This document shows positions 27,357-36,330 of a DNA stretch of 64,000 bases, in pieces (position 1 is the first letter of the stretch; every line of letters starts with the position of its first letter). Made by a program: the position numbers and the translations under genes. Source of the DNA: Mitsuaria chitosanitabida ATCC BAA-476 = NBRC 102408 (GTDB lineage: Bacteria > Pseudomonadota > Gammaproteobacteria > Burkholderiales > Burkholderiaceae_C); assembly GCF_001598255.1 (NCBI RefSeq), contig NZ_BCYP01000018.1, forward strand, positions 496,001 to 560,000. The letters are read 5' to 3'. The notes beneath the pieces are model-generated. The model saw only the letters and a program-made list of their open reading frames with translations. It did no database searches and had not been told where the DNA came from.

Positions 27357-27531
27357 ACCGCGAGTCGCCCGCGAGTCCGTGGGCAAGACCTGGCACGGGT
27401 GTCGCCGGCGTGGGCCGGATCTTCCGCGGATCGCGCGGGCTTCCCCCTTGAAGGGGGCGGGGTCCCGGTCTGCTGACGGCTAGACTCGCCCGGTTCTCAT
27501 CCATCACCAGACAACCAGGGAGCGGGCCAGC

Positions 27532-29085
27532 ATGACGCTGACCATGGAAGGCGTGCTGGCGCTGGCGCCGGACGAGGCCTCGGCGAAGGCCGCGCGGGGG
27601 CTGATCGCGCCGGCCAAGTGGCCCGTGCTCGGCGCCAACGACGCCGCCGTCTGGGGCGAATGCCAGGGCAGCGGGTCCAAGCCTTATCAGACACAGGTGG
27701 ACCGTGCCGGCCCAGCCTTCCGCTGCTCCTGCCCCAGCCGCAAGTTCCCCTGCAAGCATGGCCTCGCGTTGCTGATGCTGCATGCGCAGGAGGCCGGCCG
27801 GTTCAGCGCTGGCGAGCCGCCCACCTGGGTCGCCGAATGGCTGGCCTCGCGCGACGAACGCGCCCAGAAGAAGGAAGAGCGCGACCAGAAGGCCGTTGAG
27901 CGCGCGGCGGAACGCGCCGCGCAGATCGCCGAGGGCGTGGACCCCGCGCAGGCCGCGTCGGCGCTCGTGGATCCCGACGGCGCCACGCGGCGCGAGGCCC
28001 AGCGCTGGCGGCGCATCGAGGACGCTGCCGCGGAACTGCAGCGCTGGCTGGGCGACCAGCTCGGTCGTGGCTTGGGGGCCATCGACGACGCGACGATCCG
28101 CGGCTGGCGCACGATGGCCGCGCGGATGGTGGATGCGCAGGCGCCCGGTCTCGGTCAGCGACTGGGCGCCGCGGCCGATGTCTGGCGCGTGGGCGCCGAC
28201 TGGCCCGAGCGTCTGCTGTCGCGACTGGGGCTGCTGCAACTCGCCTGCGAGGCGATCTCGCGGCGCGAGACGCTGTCCCCAGAAGTACAGGCGGATCTGC
28301 GCACGCTGTGCGGCTGGCCCGTCGACCAGTCGGAGGTGCTGGCCACTGGTGAACGCGTCACGGATCGTTGGGTCGTGCTGGGTGCCATCGTCGAGGAACG
28401 CGACGCACGCCTGAACGAGCGCCGCGTCTGGCTGCAAGGCACGAGTACCGGCCGTCGGGCCTGGCTGCTCGATCACGCGCATGGCGCACGAGGCTTCGAC
28501 GGCGTCTGGCTGCCGGGCAGCGCGGCGGACCTGACCTTGGTCTTCCATCCGGGCGCCGCGCCGATGCGGGCACTCGTTGCCGAAACGTCGCCGACGACGA
28601 CCATCGCATCGACCCAGTCCATCGGTCCCGCCGTCGCGCCGAGCACGGTGCATGCGCTCGATCCCGACGCTGACGCCAACACTGACGTCGATACCAACAC
28701 TGACGTCGACGCCGATGCCGATGCCGGTGCCGTTGCTGGTGCTGGTGCTGGTGCGGTTGCTGGTGCCGCTGCGGCCAGTGCTCACGCCTGGTCCGCGGAA
28801 TGGCGTCGCATCGCGTCGCGCGTCGCGGCGAATCCCTTCGCGATGCTGCATCCGGTGGTGCTCGCCCACGCGACGCCGGTCCAGACCGAGTCCGGCCCGC
28901 AGCTGGTCGCCGACGGCCGCGCGTTGCCGTTGCGCCTCGGGGACTCGGACTGGTGGACGCTGATGGCCGTGTCGGGCGGACATCCGCTGCGCGTGATGGG
29001 CGAATGGGACGGGTATCGCCTGGGCCCGCTCACCGCCTGGACGTCCGGCGCGGTCGGCCCGGCCTGGGTGAGGGGCGCCGCATGA
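27532..29085 (+). CDS. SWIM zinc-finger protein, first gene of a five-gene MoxR/VWA operon
   Basis: 517 residues. The SWIM finger is C65-x-C67-x6-C74-x-H76. A charged coiled segment follows (about 107-150, many Lys/Glu/Arg/Ala), then an alpha-rich region to about residue 375. A low-complexity linker rich first in Asp, then in Ala/Gly (about 378-420), leads to a small C-terminal domain (LHPVVLAHATPVQ, DSDWWTLMAVSGGHPLRVMGEWDG). SWIM domains bind DNA or protein; the MoxR/VWA-linked type is uncharacterised (E. coli YehQ is comparable). An AGGGAGC site precedes the ATG. The stop overlaps the next start by ATGA. Confidence 0.85.
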   Translation: MTLTMEGVLALAPDEASAKAARGLIAPAKWPVLGANDAAVWGECQGSGSKPYQTQVDRAGPAFRCSCPSRKFPCKHGLALLMLHAQEAGRFSAGEPPTWVAEWLASRDERAQKKEERDQKAVERAAERAAQIAEGVDPAQAASALVDPDGATRREAQRWRRIEDAAAELQRWLGDQLGRGLGAIDDATIRGWRTMAARMVDAQAPGLGQRLGAAADVWRVGADWPERLLSRLGLLQLACEAISRRETLSPEVQADLRTLCGWPVDQSEVLATGERVTDRWVVLGAIVEERDARLNERRVWLQGTSTGRRAWLLDHAHGARGFDGVWLPGSAADLTLVFHPGAAPMRALVAETSPTTTIASTQSIGPAVAPSTVHALDPDADANTDVDTNTDVDADADAGAVAGAGAGAVAGAAAASAHAWSAEWRRIASRVAANPFAMLHPVVLAHATPVQTESGPQLVADGRALPLRLGDSDWWTLMAVSGGHPLRVMGEWDGYRLGPLTAWTSGAVGPAWVRGAA

Positions 29086-30746
29086 GCGCCTGGACGCCGC
29101 TGCTGCCGATCGCGATGGTCGGCACCGAACGACAACCCGGCCCGCTGCCCGCGTGGCCCGGCGCGGTCGGCGCCCTTGTCGCCGAGGCCGCGCGGGACGC
29201 GCCCGGCCCGTCGGGTCCGGTCTTGCGCGCGATGGCCGTGATCACCGCCTGCGAGGCCGCCGGTCTGCAGGACCGGGCCTGGACCGCGTCCCCGCCGGAG
29301 GCCGCGCCCACCGACGCGCGGCCCGCCGTGCCCGACGGCGCGGGCGGCCACCTGCGCCTGCTCTTGCGCTGGGCGTTGACCGACGCCCCCGCGCGCCTGC
29401 AGCAACAGGTCTTCGCGGACCTCGCCGCCGCGGGGCTGCGCCTGCCCGAGACCCTGCTGCCGCTGGCGCTGGAGATCGGTCGCCGATCCGTCGCGCTGCG
29501 CGCGCCGCTGCTGCCCGTGCTCGGCGAGCGCGGCCTGTGGCTGGCCCGACAGCGCGAGGACTGGCGTTACGCCGCCGGTGTCGGCAGCGCCGCGCCCGAC
29601 GAATCTCAATGGACCGACGGCACGCTCGAGCAGCGACGCGCCTTCCTGGCCCGTGAGCGCGGCCTCGATGCCGCCGCCGCGCGCGCCCGGCTCGAAGCCG
29701 CGCTGCCCGAGCTGCCGGCGAAGGAGCGCGCCGATCTGGCCGGGCAGCTCGCCATCGGCCTGGGCCCCGACGACGAGGCGCTGCTCGATCGCTTGCGCGC
29801 CGACCGCGGTCGCGAGGTGCGCGAGGTCGCGCTGTCGCTGCTGCTTCGCCTGCCCGACGCCGCCCATCCGCGCCGCGCGGCGGCCCGCCTCGCGCCGCTG
29901 CTGCGCCGGGAGCGCGCCTTGATCCGGCAGCACTGGGTCATCGACGCGCCGCAGGCCGTGGACGCCGCCGGGGCCTCGGCCCGAGCGGCCGACTGGTCCG
30001 CCGATCAGCTGATCCTGGAGCGGCCGCAGGCCGAGAAGCTCGGCGAGCGCGCCTGGTGGCTGTATCAGCTCGTGCGCCAGGTGCCGCTCGGTCACTGGAT
30101 CAGCACCACCGGCATGACGCCGGCCGAGCTGTTGCACTGGGCGGCCGGGACCGATTGGCACGAGGCGCTCACCCGCGGCTGGTTCGACGTTCTCGGCGCG
30201 ACGCGCGAGCCCGACTGGTGCGAGGCCTTCATCGACATCGCCTCCGCCGGCCCCGCGAACGCGGAGTCGGCGCATCGGCCGACGCACCAGGTCGCGCAGG
30301 CGCTGGGCTGGTTGCCGCAGGCGCGCCGCGAGCGCTACTGGCTGCGGCATCTGGAGCAGAAATCCTTGCCCTTGTCGGCGCTGATCGCGGCCGCCAGTGG
30401 CGGCGACACGCTGGGCCCCGCGCTGTCGCAGGCGCTGACCGCGCAGCTGATCGCGCGGGCCCGCGGTGGCCTGCTCAAGGACGACTACGCGGTGCGCGCG
30501 ATGCTGACCGAGTTCGGCGCCGTCGTGCATCCCGACAGCCTGGCCGCATACGGCTCGCTGGCCGACCTGCGCTCGGACGGCGAGAGCCCGTCCTACACCG
30601 ACATGCTGCAGGCCGTCGCCCAGACGGCCACGCTGCGCCGCGCCTTGCTGGCGCTGCCGCGCGTCACGCCCGCCTTCCCCGCGACCGCCGCCGCGAGCGG
30701 CTCCGCGCACGCTTCCCATCCGGATTCCCGCCCGAGGACCCCATGA
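29082..30746 (+). CDS. DUF5691 family protein (MoxR/VWA operon)
   Basis: 554 residues, almost wholly alpha-helical and rich in Ala/Arg/Leu. Stretches such as RGREVREVALSLLLRLPDAAHPRRAAARLAPLLRR-type pairs look like HEAT-type repeats, suggesting a scaffold (my reading, not a family fact). No catalytic motif is seen. The family is known only by its association with SWIM, MoxR and VWA genes. The ATG at 29082 overlaps the SWIM gene stop by 4 bases, and its own stop overlaps the ATPase start by 4 bases, so it is produced in fixed ratio with both. Open frame upstream of 29082 is a shadow. Confidence 0.8.
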   Translation: MSAWTPLLPIAMVGTERQPGPLPAWPGAVGALVAEAARDAPGPSGPVLRAMAVITACEAAGLQDRAWTASPPEAAPTDARPAVPDGAGGHLRLLLRWALTDAPARLQQQVFADLAAAGLRLPETLLPLALEIGRRSVALRAPLLPVLGERGLWLARQREDWRYAAGVGSAAPDESQWTDGTLEQRRAFLARERGLDAAAARARLEAALPELPAKERADLAGQLAIGLGPDDEALLDRLRADRGREVREVALSLLLRLPDAAHPRRAAARLAPLLRRERALIRQHWVIDAPQAVDAAGASARAADWSADQLILERPQAEKLGERAWWLYQLVRQVPLGHWISTTGMTPAELLHWAAGTDWHEALTRGWFDVLGATREPDWCEAFIDIASAGPANAESAHRPTHQVAQALGWLPQARRERYWLRHLEQKSLPLSALIAAASGGDTLGPALSQALTAQLIARARGGLLKDDYAVRAMLTEFGAVVHPDSLAAYGSLADLRSDGESPSYTDMLQAVAQTATLRRALLALPRVTPAFPATAAASGSAHASHPDSRPRTP

Positions 30747-31849
30747 GCACTTCCACCGAGACCGCCAACGCCTCGCAGCTGCTGCGCCGCCATGCCGAGC
30801 ATCAGTTCGCCGAGGAGCTCGCCGAGCTGAAGCGTCAGGACACGCGACCGCGGCCCGAGAACTGGGCGATGTCGCCCTGGGCCGTGCTGCGCTATCTGAT
30901 GGGCGGGCGGCTGGACAACGGCTTCGAGGTCAGCGCCAAGTACATCGGCGACGAGCGCCTGATGGAGATCGCCGTCGCCACGCTGGCCACCGACCGCGCG
31001 CTGCTGCTCTACGGCGTGCCGGGCACGGCCAAGTCCTGGGTCTCGGAGCACCTGTCGGCGGCGGTGAGCGGCGACTCGACGCTGCTGATCCAGGGCACCG
31101 CCGGCACCGGCGAGGAGCAACTGCGCTATGGCTGGAACTACGCCCAGTTGCTGGCCAATGGTCCGAGCGAGGCGGCCCTGGTGCCCAGCCCGCTGATGAA
31201 GGCGATGCGCGCCGGCAAGATCGCGCGCATCGAGGAGCTGACCCGCATTCCCGCCGACGTGCAGGACAGCCTGATCACCGTGCTGTCCGAGAAGACGCTG
31301 CCCATTCCCGAGCTCGGTGGCGAGGTGCAGGCCACGCGCGGCTTCAGCGTGATCGCCACGGCCAACAACCGGGACAAGGGCGTGAACGAGCTGTCGGCCG
31401 CGCTCAAGCGCCGCTTCAACACGGTGGTGCTGCCGGTGCCGGCGAGCGAGGACGCCGAGGTGTCCATCGTCGTCAAGCGCGTGGCCGAGCTGGGCGTCGC
31501 GCTGCAGCTGCCGGCCGAGCCGCCCGCGCTGAAGGAAGTGCGGCGCATCGTGCAGATCTTCCGGGAGCTGCGCAATGGCCGCACCGAGGACGGCAAGACC
31601 CAGCTCAAGTCGCCCAGCGGCACGCTGTCCACCGCCGAGGCGATCTCGGTGATCAACAGCGGCATGGCGCTGGCCGGCCACTTCGGCGACGGCGTGCTGC
31701 GCCCGCGCGACGTGGCCTCGGGCCTGCTCGGCGCGATCGTCAAGGACCCGATGCAGGACCAGGTCGTCTGGATCGAGTACCTGGAGACCGTCGTCAAGGA
31801 GCGCGCCGACTGGAAGGACCTGTACCGCGCCTGCCGCGAGCAGACCTGA
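30743..31849 (+). CDS. MoxR-type AAA+ ATPase (YehL-like)
   Basis: 368 residues. The Walker A motif is GVPGTAKS (91-98). The Walker B position reads KIARIEELTR, with E164-E165 where most MoxR proteins have Asp-Glu. Sensor 1 and arginine-finger parts follow (IATANNRDKGVNELSAALKRRF). A C-terminal lid domain holds RPRDVASGLLGAIVKDP. MoxR ATPases remodel proteins or insert cofactors together with VWA-domain partners, and such a partner is encoded in this operon. It overlaps the DUF5691 gene by ATGA; the 91-base gap to the DUF5682 gene is the only real gap in the operon. Confidence 0.9.
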   Translation: MSTSTETANASQLLRRHAEHQFAEELAELKRQDTRPRPENWAMSPWAVLRYLMGGRLDNGFEVSAKYIGDERLMEIAVATLATDRALLLYGVPGTAKSWVSEHLSAAVSGDSTLLIQGTAGTGEEQLRYGWNYAQLLANGPSEAALVPSPLMKAMRAGKIARIEELTRIPADVQDSLITVLSEKTLPIPELGGEVQATRGFSVIATANNRDKGVNELSAALKRRFNTVVLPVPASEDAEVSIVVKRVAELGVALQLPAEPPALKEVRRIVQIFRELRNGRTEDGKTQLKSPSGTLSTAEAISVINSGMALAGHFGDGVLRPRDVASGLLGAIVKDPMQDQVVWIEYLETVVKERADWKDLYRACREQT

Positions 31850-31940
31850 ACACCGTCGCCATCGACCTCGACAGGCCCGAGGGACCCGCCACGACCGGCG
31901 ACGCCCCCGACGATTCCCCGACGTCCTTCCGACGATCCCC

Positions 31941-34301
31941 ATGACCGATCCGGTGCATTTCTTCGGTGTCCGCCACCATGGTCCGGGCTGCGCGCGCAGC
32001 CTGCTGACCGCCTTCGAGGCGCTGCGGCCCGATTGCGTGCTGATCGAGGGTCCGCCCGAGGCGGACGGCCTCGTCGCGGCGGTGCTCGATCCCGAGATGG
32101 CGCCGCCGGTGGCGCTGCTCACGCACGGTGTCGAGGATGCCGGTCGCGCCGTCTATCACCCGTTCGCGACCTTCTCGCCGGAATGGCAGGCCCTGCGCTG
32201 GGCCGCCGCCGCCGGCGTCCCGGTGCGCTTCATCGATCTGCCGGTGGCGATCTCCCTAGGCCTGGAGGCAGCGAGCAGGGAAGAGGCCGCCTCCGAGTCC
32301 CGGAACGCGACCCCGCCCAAGCCTCCGCTCGAGCAGCGGGACGGGCCGGCGGAGGACGCCGACGACGCCCTGCCGGTCGTCGCCGGCGAAGCCTCGACGC
32401 GCCGGGGCGATCCGCTCGACTGGTTCGCTCGCGCGGCGGGCTATGCCGACGGCGAGGCCTGGTGGAACCACATGGTCGAGGAGCGTGGCGACGGCGAGGA
32501 CCTGTTCCTCGCCATCGCCGAGGCCATGACCACGCTGCGCGCCGAGGCCGCGGCATCGGGCGAGGACGAGACCCTTGATCCACGGACGCCGCGCGCGCGC
32601 CGCGAGGCGATGCGCGAGGCCCACATGCGCCAGTGCATCCGCGCCGCGCGCAAGGAGGGCTTCGCGCGCATCGCCGTGGTCTGCGGTGCCTGGCACCTCG
32701 GCGGCCTGCAGGCGGACGTGGCGGTGAAGTCCGATCAGGCGCTGCTCAAGGGCGCGCCCAAGCTGAAGGTCACCAGCACCTGGGTGCCGTGGACCTACCG
32801 GCACCTCGCCCGCGAGAGCGGCTACGGCGCCGGCATCGCCTCGCCCGGCTGGTACGAGCACCTGTGGCGCAGCGCCCAGGACGGCGAAAGCCGACCGCGC
32901 GCCATCGGCTGGCTGGCGCGCGTCGCGCGGCTGATGCGCGAGCGCGATCTGGACTGCTCCTCCGCCCACCTGATCGAGGCCGCGCGCTTGGCCGACACCC
33001 TGGCCGCGCTCCGCCAGCGCCCGGCGCCAGGCCTGGACGAGCTGCACGAAGCCACGCGCACCGTGATGACGCTGGGCGACGACGCCGTGTCGAGCTTCAT
33101 CCGCGACGAGCTGGTCATCGGTGACCGCCTTGGCCGCGTGCCCGCGAGCGTGCCGATGGTGCCGCTGCAGCGCGATCTCGAGCAGCTGCAGAAGTCGCTG
33201 CGCATGAAGCCCGAGGCGACGCAGAAGACGCTGGACCTGGACCTGCGTCAGCCCAACGACCTCGCCCGCAGCCACCTGCTGCACCGCCTGCGCCTGATCG
33301 ATCTGCCCTGGGGCGAGATCGCGCGCGCCGGCAAGTCCTCGCGCGGCACCTTCCACGAGGTCTGGTCGCTGCAATGGCAACCGGAGTACGCGCTGCGCCT
33401 GATCGAGGCGAGCCGCTGGGGCCAGTCGGTCGCGCAGGCCGCCACCGTCGCGGTGGCCGAGCGCTGCGGCGGCGAGCGCACGCTGGGAGCGCTGGCCGAG
33501 CTGGTGGACCGTGTGCTGCTGGCCGATCTGCCGGACGCGGTGGCCGTCGCCTCGCGCGCGCTGCAGGATCATGCGGCGGTCACCGGCGACGCCGATCAGC
33601 TGCTCGCCGCGCTGCCGCCGCTGGCCAACGTCTTCCGCTACGGCAACGTGCGGCAGACCGACGCGGCCCTGGTGGGACAGGTCTTCGACGGTCTCGTGAC
33701 CCGCGCGGCGATCGGACTGCCGCTGGCGGGGGACTCGCTCGACGACGCGGCCGCCGCGCAATGCCGTGACCGCGTGCTCGGCGCGCAGTCGGCGATCCGT
33801 CTGCGCGACCCGGGCCGGCAGACCGAGCCGTCGACGCACTGGCGCGCCGCGATCGCGCAACTGGCCGCGCGCGAGGGCGCGCATGCGTTGCTGCGCGGGC
33901 TGTGCACGCGGCTGCTGCTCGATGACGGACTGATCACCGCGGAGGAGGCGGGCACGGCGATCTCGCTGCACCTGTCGCGCGCGGCGGAGCCCGCGAAGGC
34001 GGCGGCCTGGCTGGACGGCTTCCTCAATCGCAACGCGGTGGTCCTGCTGCATCACGACGGTGTGTGGCCGCTGGTCGACGCCTGGTTGAGCGGCCTCGAC
34101 GAGGAACACTTCATCCGCGTGCTGCCGCTGGTGCGACGCACCTTCGCGCACTTCGGCCCGGGCGAGCGACGCGACCTCGGTCAGCGCGCGGCGCGCAAGC
34201 CGGGCGTCGGGGCGGTATCGGCGGCGTCCGCCGAATGGGACGAGACCCGCGCGGCGCTGCCGTTGCCGCTGCTGCGCGCGATGCTGGGAGTGACGGCATG
34301 A
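31941..34301 (+). CDS. DUF5682 family protein with a possible TraB/ChaN-like N-terminal domain
   Basis: 786 residues, close to E. coli YehM (about 760). The N-terminus reads HFFGVRHHGPGCA (H12, H13), then CVLIEGPPEAD (E36), and later AVVCGAWHLGGL (H252). The GxRHHG / EGP / GxxHLxG spacing recalls the TraB/Tiki/ChaN hydrolase superfamily; this is my inference. A variable acidic insert lies at about 110-150. The rest (about 380-786) is helical with repeated Ala/Leu/Arg pairs and no clear motif. The end overlaps the VWA gene by ATGA. Function unknown; association with MoxR and VWA genes is the only established fact. Confidence 0.85.
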   Translation: MTDPVHFFGVRHHGPGCARSLLTAFEALRPDCVLIEGPPEADGLVAAVLDPEMAPPVALLTHGVEDAGRAVYHPFATFSPEWQALRWAAAAGVPVRFIDLPVAISLGLEAASREEAASESRNATPPKPPLEQRDGPAEDADDALPVVAGEASTRRGDPLDWFARAAGYADGEAWWNHMVEERGDGEDLFLAIAEAMTTLRAEAAASGEDETLDPRTPRARREAMREAHMRQCIRAARKEGFARIAVVCGAWHLGGLQADVAVKSDQALLKGAPKLKVTSTWVPWTYRHLARESGYGAGIASPGWYEHLWRSAQDGESRPRAIGWLARVARLMRERDLDCSSAHLIEAARLADTLAALRQRPAPGLDELHEATRTVMTLGDDAVSSFIRDELVIGDRLGRVPASVPMVPLQRDLEQLQKSLRMKPEATQKTLDLDLRQPNDLARSHLLHRLRLIDLPWGEIARAGKSSRGTFHEVWSLQWQPEYALRLIEASRWGQSVAQAATVAVAERCGGERTLGALAELVDRVLLADLPDAVAVASRALQDHAAVTGDADQLLAALPPLANVFRYGNVRQTDAALVGQVFDGLVTRAAIGLPLAGDSLDDAAAAQCRDRVLGAQSAIRLRDPGRQTEPSTHWRAAIAQLAAREGAHALLRGLCTRLLLDDGLITAEEAGTAISLHLSRAAEPAKAAAWLDGFLNRNAVVLLHHDGVWPLVDAWLSGLDEEHFIRVLPLVRRTFAHFGPGERRDLGQRAARKPGVGAVSAASAEWDETRAALPLPLLRAMLGVTA

Positions 34302-35563
34302 GCGATGTGAACGGAACGCCGGACGCGGACGGGACGGCCCGCGGAGCGCCGACGGACCCCACGACGGACGCGACGAGGGCCGCGAGCGGTCCCGGCGCGA
34401 GCGATGCGGACCGCCTGCGCCGCTGGCGCCTGGTGCTCGGCGGCGAAGCCGAGGAGAGCTGCGGCGCGCTGAGCGGCCCGGCCGTGGAGATGGACCAGGC
34501 GCTGGGCGCGCTCTACGACGACGGCGCGGGCCTGGGCGGGGATCGGCGCGGCGGGCGGGGCGGATCGGCGCCCCGCGTGGCCCGGTGGCTGGGCGACATC
34601 CGCAAGTACTTCCCGAGCACGGTGGTGCAGGTCATGCAGAAGGACGCGCTGGAGCGGCTGAACCTGCGTGACATGCTGCTGCAGCCGGAGATGCTGCAAG
34701 GCGTCCAGCCGGACGTGCACCTGGTGGCCAACCTGATGGCGCTGTCGCGCGTGATTCCGGCGGGCACGAAGGACACGGCGCGCCGCGTGGTCCGGCAGGT
34801 CGTCGACGAGTTGATGAAGCGCCTGGAGGAGCCGATGCGCGCGGCCATCACCGGCGCGCTGGACCGCAGCCAGCGCAACCGCCGGCCGCGCCTGGCGGAG
34901 ATCGACTGGCACCGCACCATCCGCGCCAACCTGCGCCACTGGCAAGCGTCGCATCGCACGGTGATTCCCGAGACCCTGCATGGCTACGGCCGCAAGGCCC
35001 GTCGCCCGCAGCGCGAGATCGTGCTGTGCATCGACCAGAGCGGCTCCATGGCCAACTCGGTCGTGTACGCGAGCATCTTCGGCGCGGTGCTGGCCTCGCT
35101 GCCGGCGGTCAGCACCAAGCTCGTGGTCTTCGACACCGCGGTGGTCGACATGACCGAGCAGCTCGACGATCCGGTCGACCTGCTGTTCGGCGTCCAGCTG
35201 GGCGGCGGCACCGACATCAACGGCGCGGTCGCCTATTGCCAGTCGCTGATCCGCGAGCCGCGCAACACGATCTTCGTCCTGATCTCCGACCTCTACGAAG
35301 GCGGCGTGGAGCCGCAGCTGCTGCGCCGCGCGGCGGACCTGGTGGAGAGCGGCGTGCAGTGCGTCGCGCTGCTCGCGCTGAGCGACGAGGGCGCGCCGGC
35401 CTACGACCACGCGCTGGCGGCCAAGCTCGCCGCGCTGGGCGTGCCGTCCTTCGCCTGCACGCCCGATGCCTTCCCCGGCCTGATGGCCGCGGCCATCCGC
35501 CGCGACGACATCAACGCCTGGGCGGCAGGGCAGGGCATCGTGACCGCGGCGAAGGGCGTGTGA
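34298..35563 (+). CDS. VWA-domain protein (YehP-like)
   Basis: 421 residues. A disordered Asp/Ala/Thr-rich N-terminus (1-38) is followed by a helical domain and a C-terminal von Willebrand A domain (about 238-400). The metal-dependent adhesion site is complete: D246-Q-S248-G-S250, the Thr in GGGTDINGA and the Asp in LISDLYEGG. It binds a divalent metal and probably a protein partner under control of the MoxR ATPase. The ATG at 34298 overlaps the DUF5682 stop. It is the last gene of the operon; a PfpI gene converges on it after 64 bases. Confidence 0.9.
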   Translation: MSDVNGTPDADGTARGAPTDPTTDATRAASGPGASDADRLRRWRLVLGGEAEESCGALSGPAVEMDQALGALYDDGAGLGGDRRGGRGGSAPRVARWLGDIRKYFPSTVVQVMQKDALERLNLRDMLLQPEMLQGVQPDVHLVANLMALSRVIPAGTKDTARRVVRQVVDELMKRLEEPMRAAITGALDRSQRNRRPRLAEIDWHRTIRANLRHWQASHRTVIPETLHGYGRKARRPQREIVLCIDQSGSMANSVVYASIFGAVLASLPAVSTKLVVFDTAVVDMTEQLDDPVDLLFGVQLGGGTDINGAVAYCQSLIREPRNTIFVLISDLYEGGVEPQLLRRAADLVESGVQCVALLALSDEGAPAYDHALAAKLAALGVPSFACTPDAFPGLMAAAIRRDDINAWAAGQGIVTAAKGV

Positions 35564-35627
35564 GGCCGCGCGATGGCGCGGGCCGCGATCGAGGGGCGCC
35601 GCGAGTCGGTGAGGCCTCCGGGCCGCC

Positions 35628-36266
35628 TCAGCGCGCCGCCGCCTGCGCCATCCGGGCGAAGTGCGCGGCGTTGCCGGTCTTGTTGAGCTGGTACCAGGCG
35701 TCAAGGGTCTCGGGCTCGTAGACGCCGAGCGTGTCGAAGATCGCGCGGGCGACATCCAGCGCGGACATGCCGCCCGCGGTGATCAGGCCGCGATCCATGA
35801 CGACGGGCTCGTCGACGTAACGGTCGCTGCCGGCGTACTCGGGCACGCCCTTCAGATAGGACAGTGCGTTGCTGGTGTGACGCCGGTCGTCGAGCACGCC
35901 CAACCGCGCCAGTCCCGCCGTCGCACCGCAGATCGCGGCCACGCGTTTGCCGGCGTCGAGGAACTCCTTGGCCTTCCTCGCCGCCTCCAGGTGCTCGCCC
36001 TTGTCCCAGCCGGCGCCGCCGGGGAGGATCAGCAGCTCGCTGTCCGAGGGGAAGAGTGTCGACAGGCGGAGGTCCGGCATCACTGACAAGCCGCCCATCG
36101 ACCGCGTCAGGTTCGCGCCTGCCGCGGCGACCGTCCGCACCTGCCAGGTCCCGGGCGACCTCTGGAAGTCGGGCGCGTTGATGCCCGCGACCGCGTACGC
36201 GGCCTCCCAGTCGGCGAAGCCCTCGAAGAGGTAGAGGTGGACGGTGCGGATGGCGGCGGTGTTCAT
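35628..36266 (-). CDS. DJ-1/PfpI family protein
   Basis: 212 residues. This is the class I glutamine-amidotransferase-like fold: HLYLFEGFADWEAAYAVAGIN at the start, ELLILPGGAGWDKGE in the middle and the nucleophile elbow VAAICGATAGLARLG with C113. The family includes proteases, glyoxalase-III enzymes and chaperones; I cannot tell which applies. The start at 36266 begins the domain; an upstream ATG (36332) would overlap the divergent acetyltransferase start. It converges on the VWA gene. Confidence 0.87.
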   Translation of the reverse strand: MNTAAIRTVHLYLFEGFADWEAAYAVAGINAPDFQRSPGTWQVRTVAAAGANLTRSMGGLSVMPDLRLSTLFPSDSELLILPGGAGWDKGEHLEAARKAKEFLDAGKRVAAICGATAGLARLGVLDDRRHTSNALSYLKGVPEYAGSDRYVDEPVVMDRGLITAGGMSALDVARAIFDTLGVYEPETLDAWYQLNKTGNAAHFARMAQAAAR

Positions 36267-36330
36267 GAAGGAACGGTAGCAAGGGGTGTTCCCGGTTCTG
36301 TCTCCAGTCTGTTTGGCCGAGACTCCCCGC

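Noticed and set aside
35610-35630. TGAGGC / GCCTCA hairpin as the terminator of the VWA operon
   Set aside because: Only 6 bp, a 9-base loop, no T-tract, and it overlaps the PfpI stop codon.
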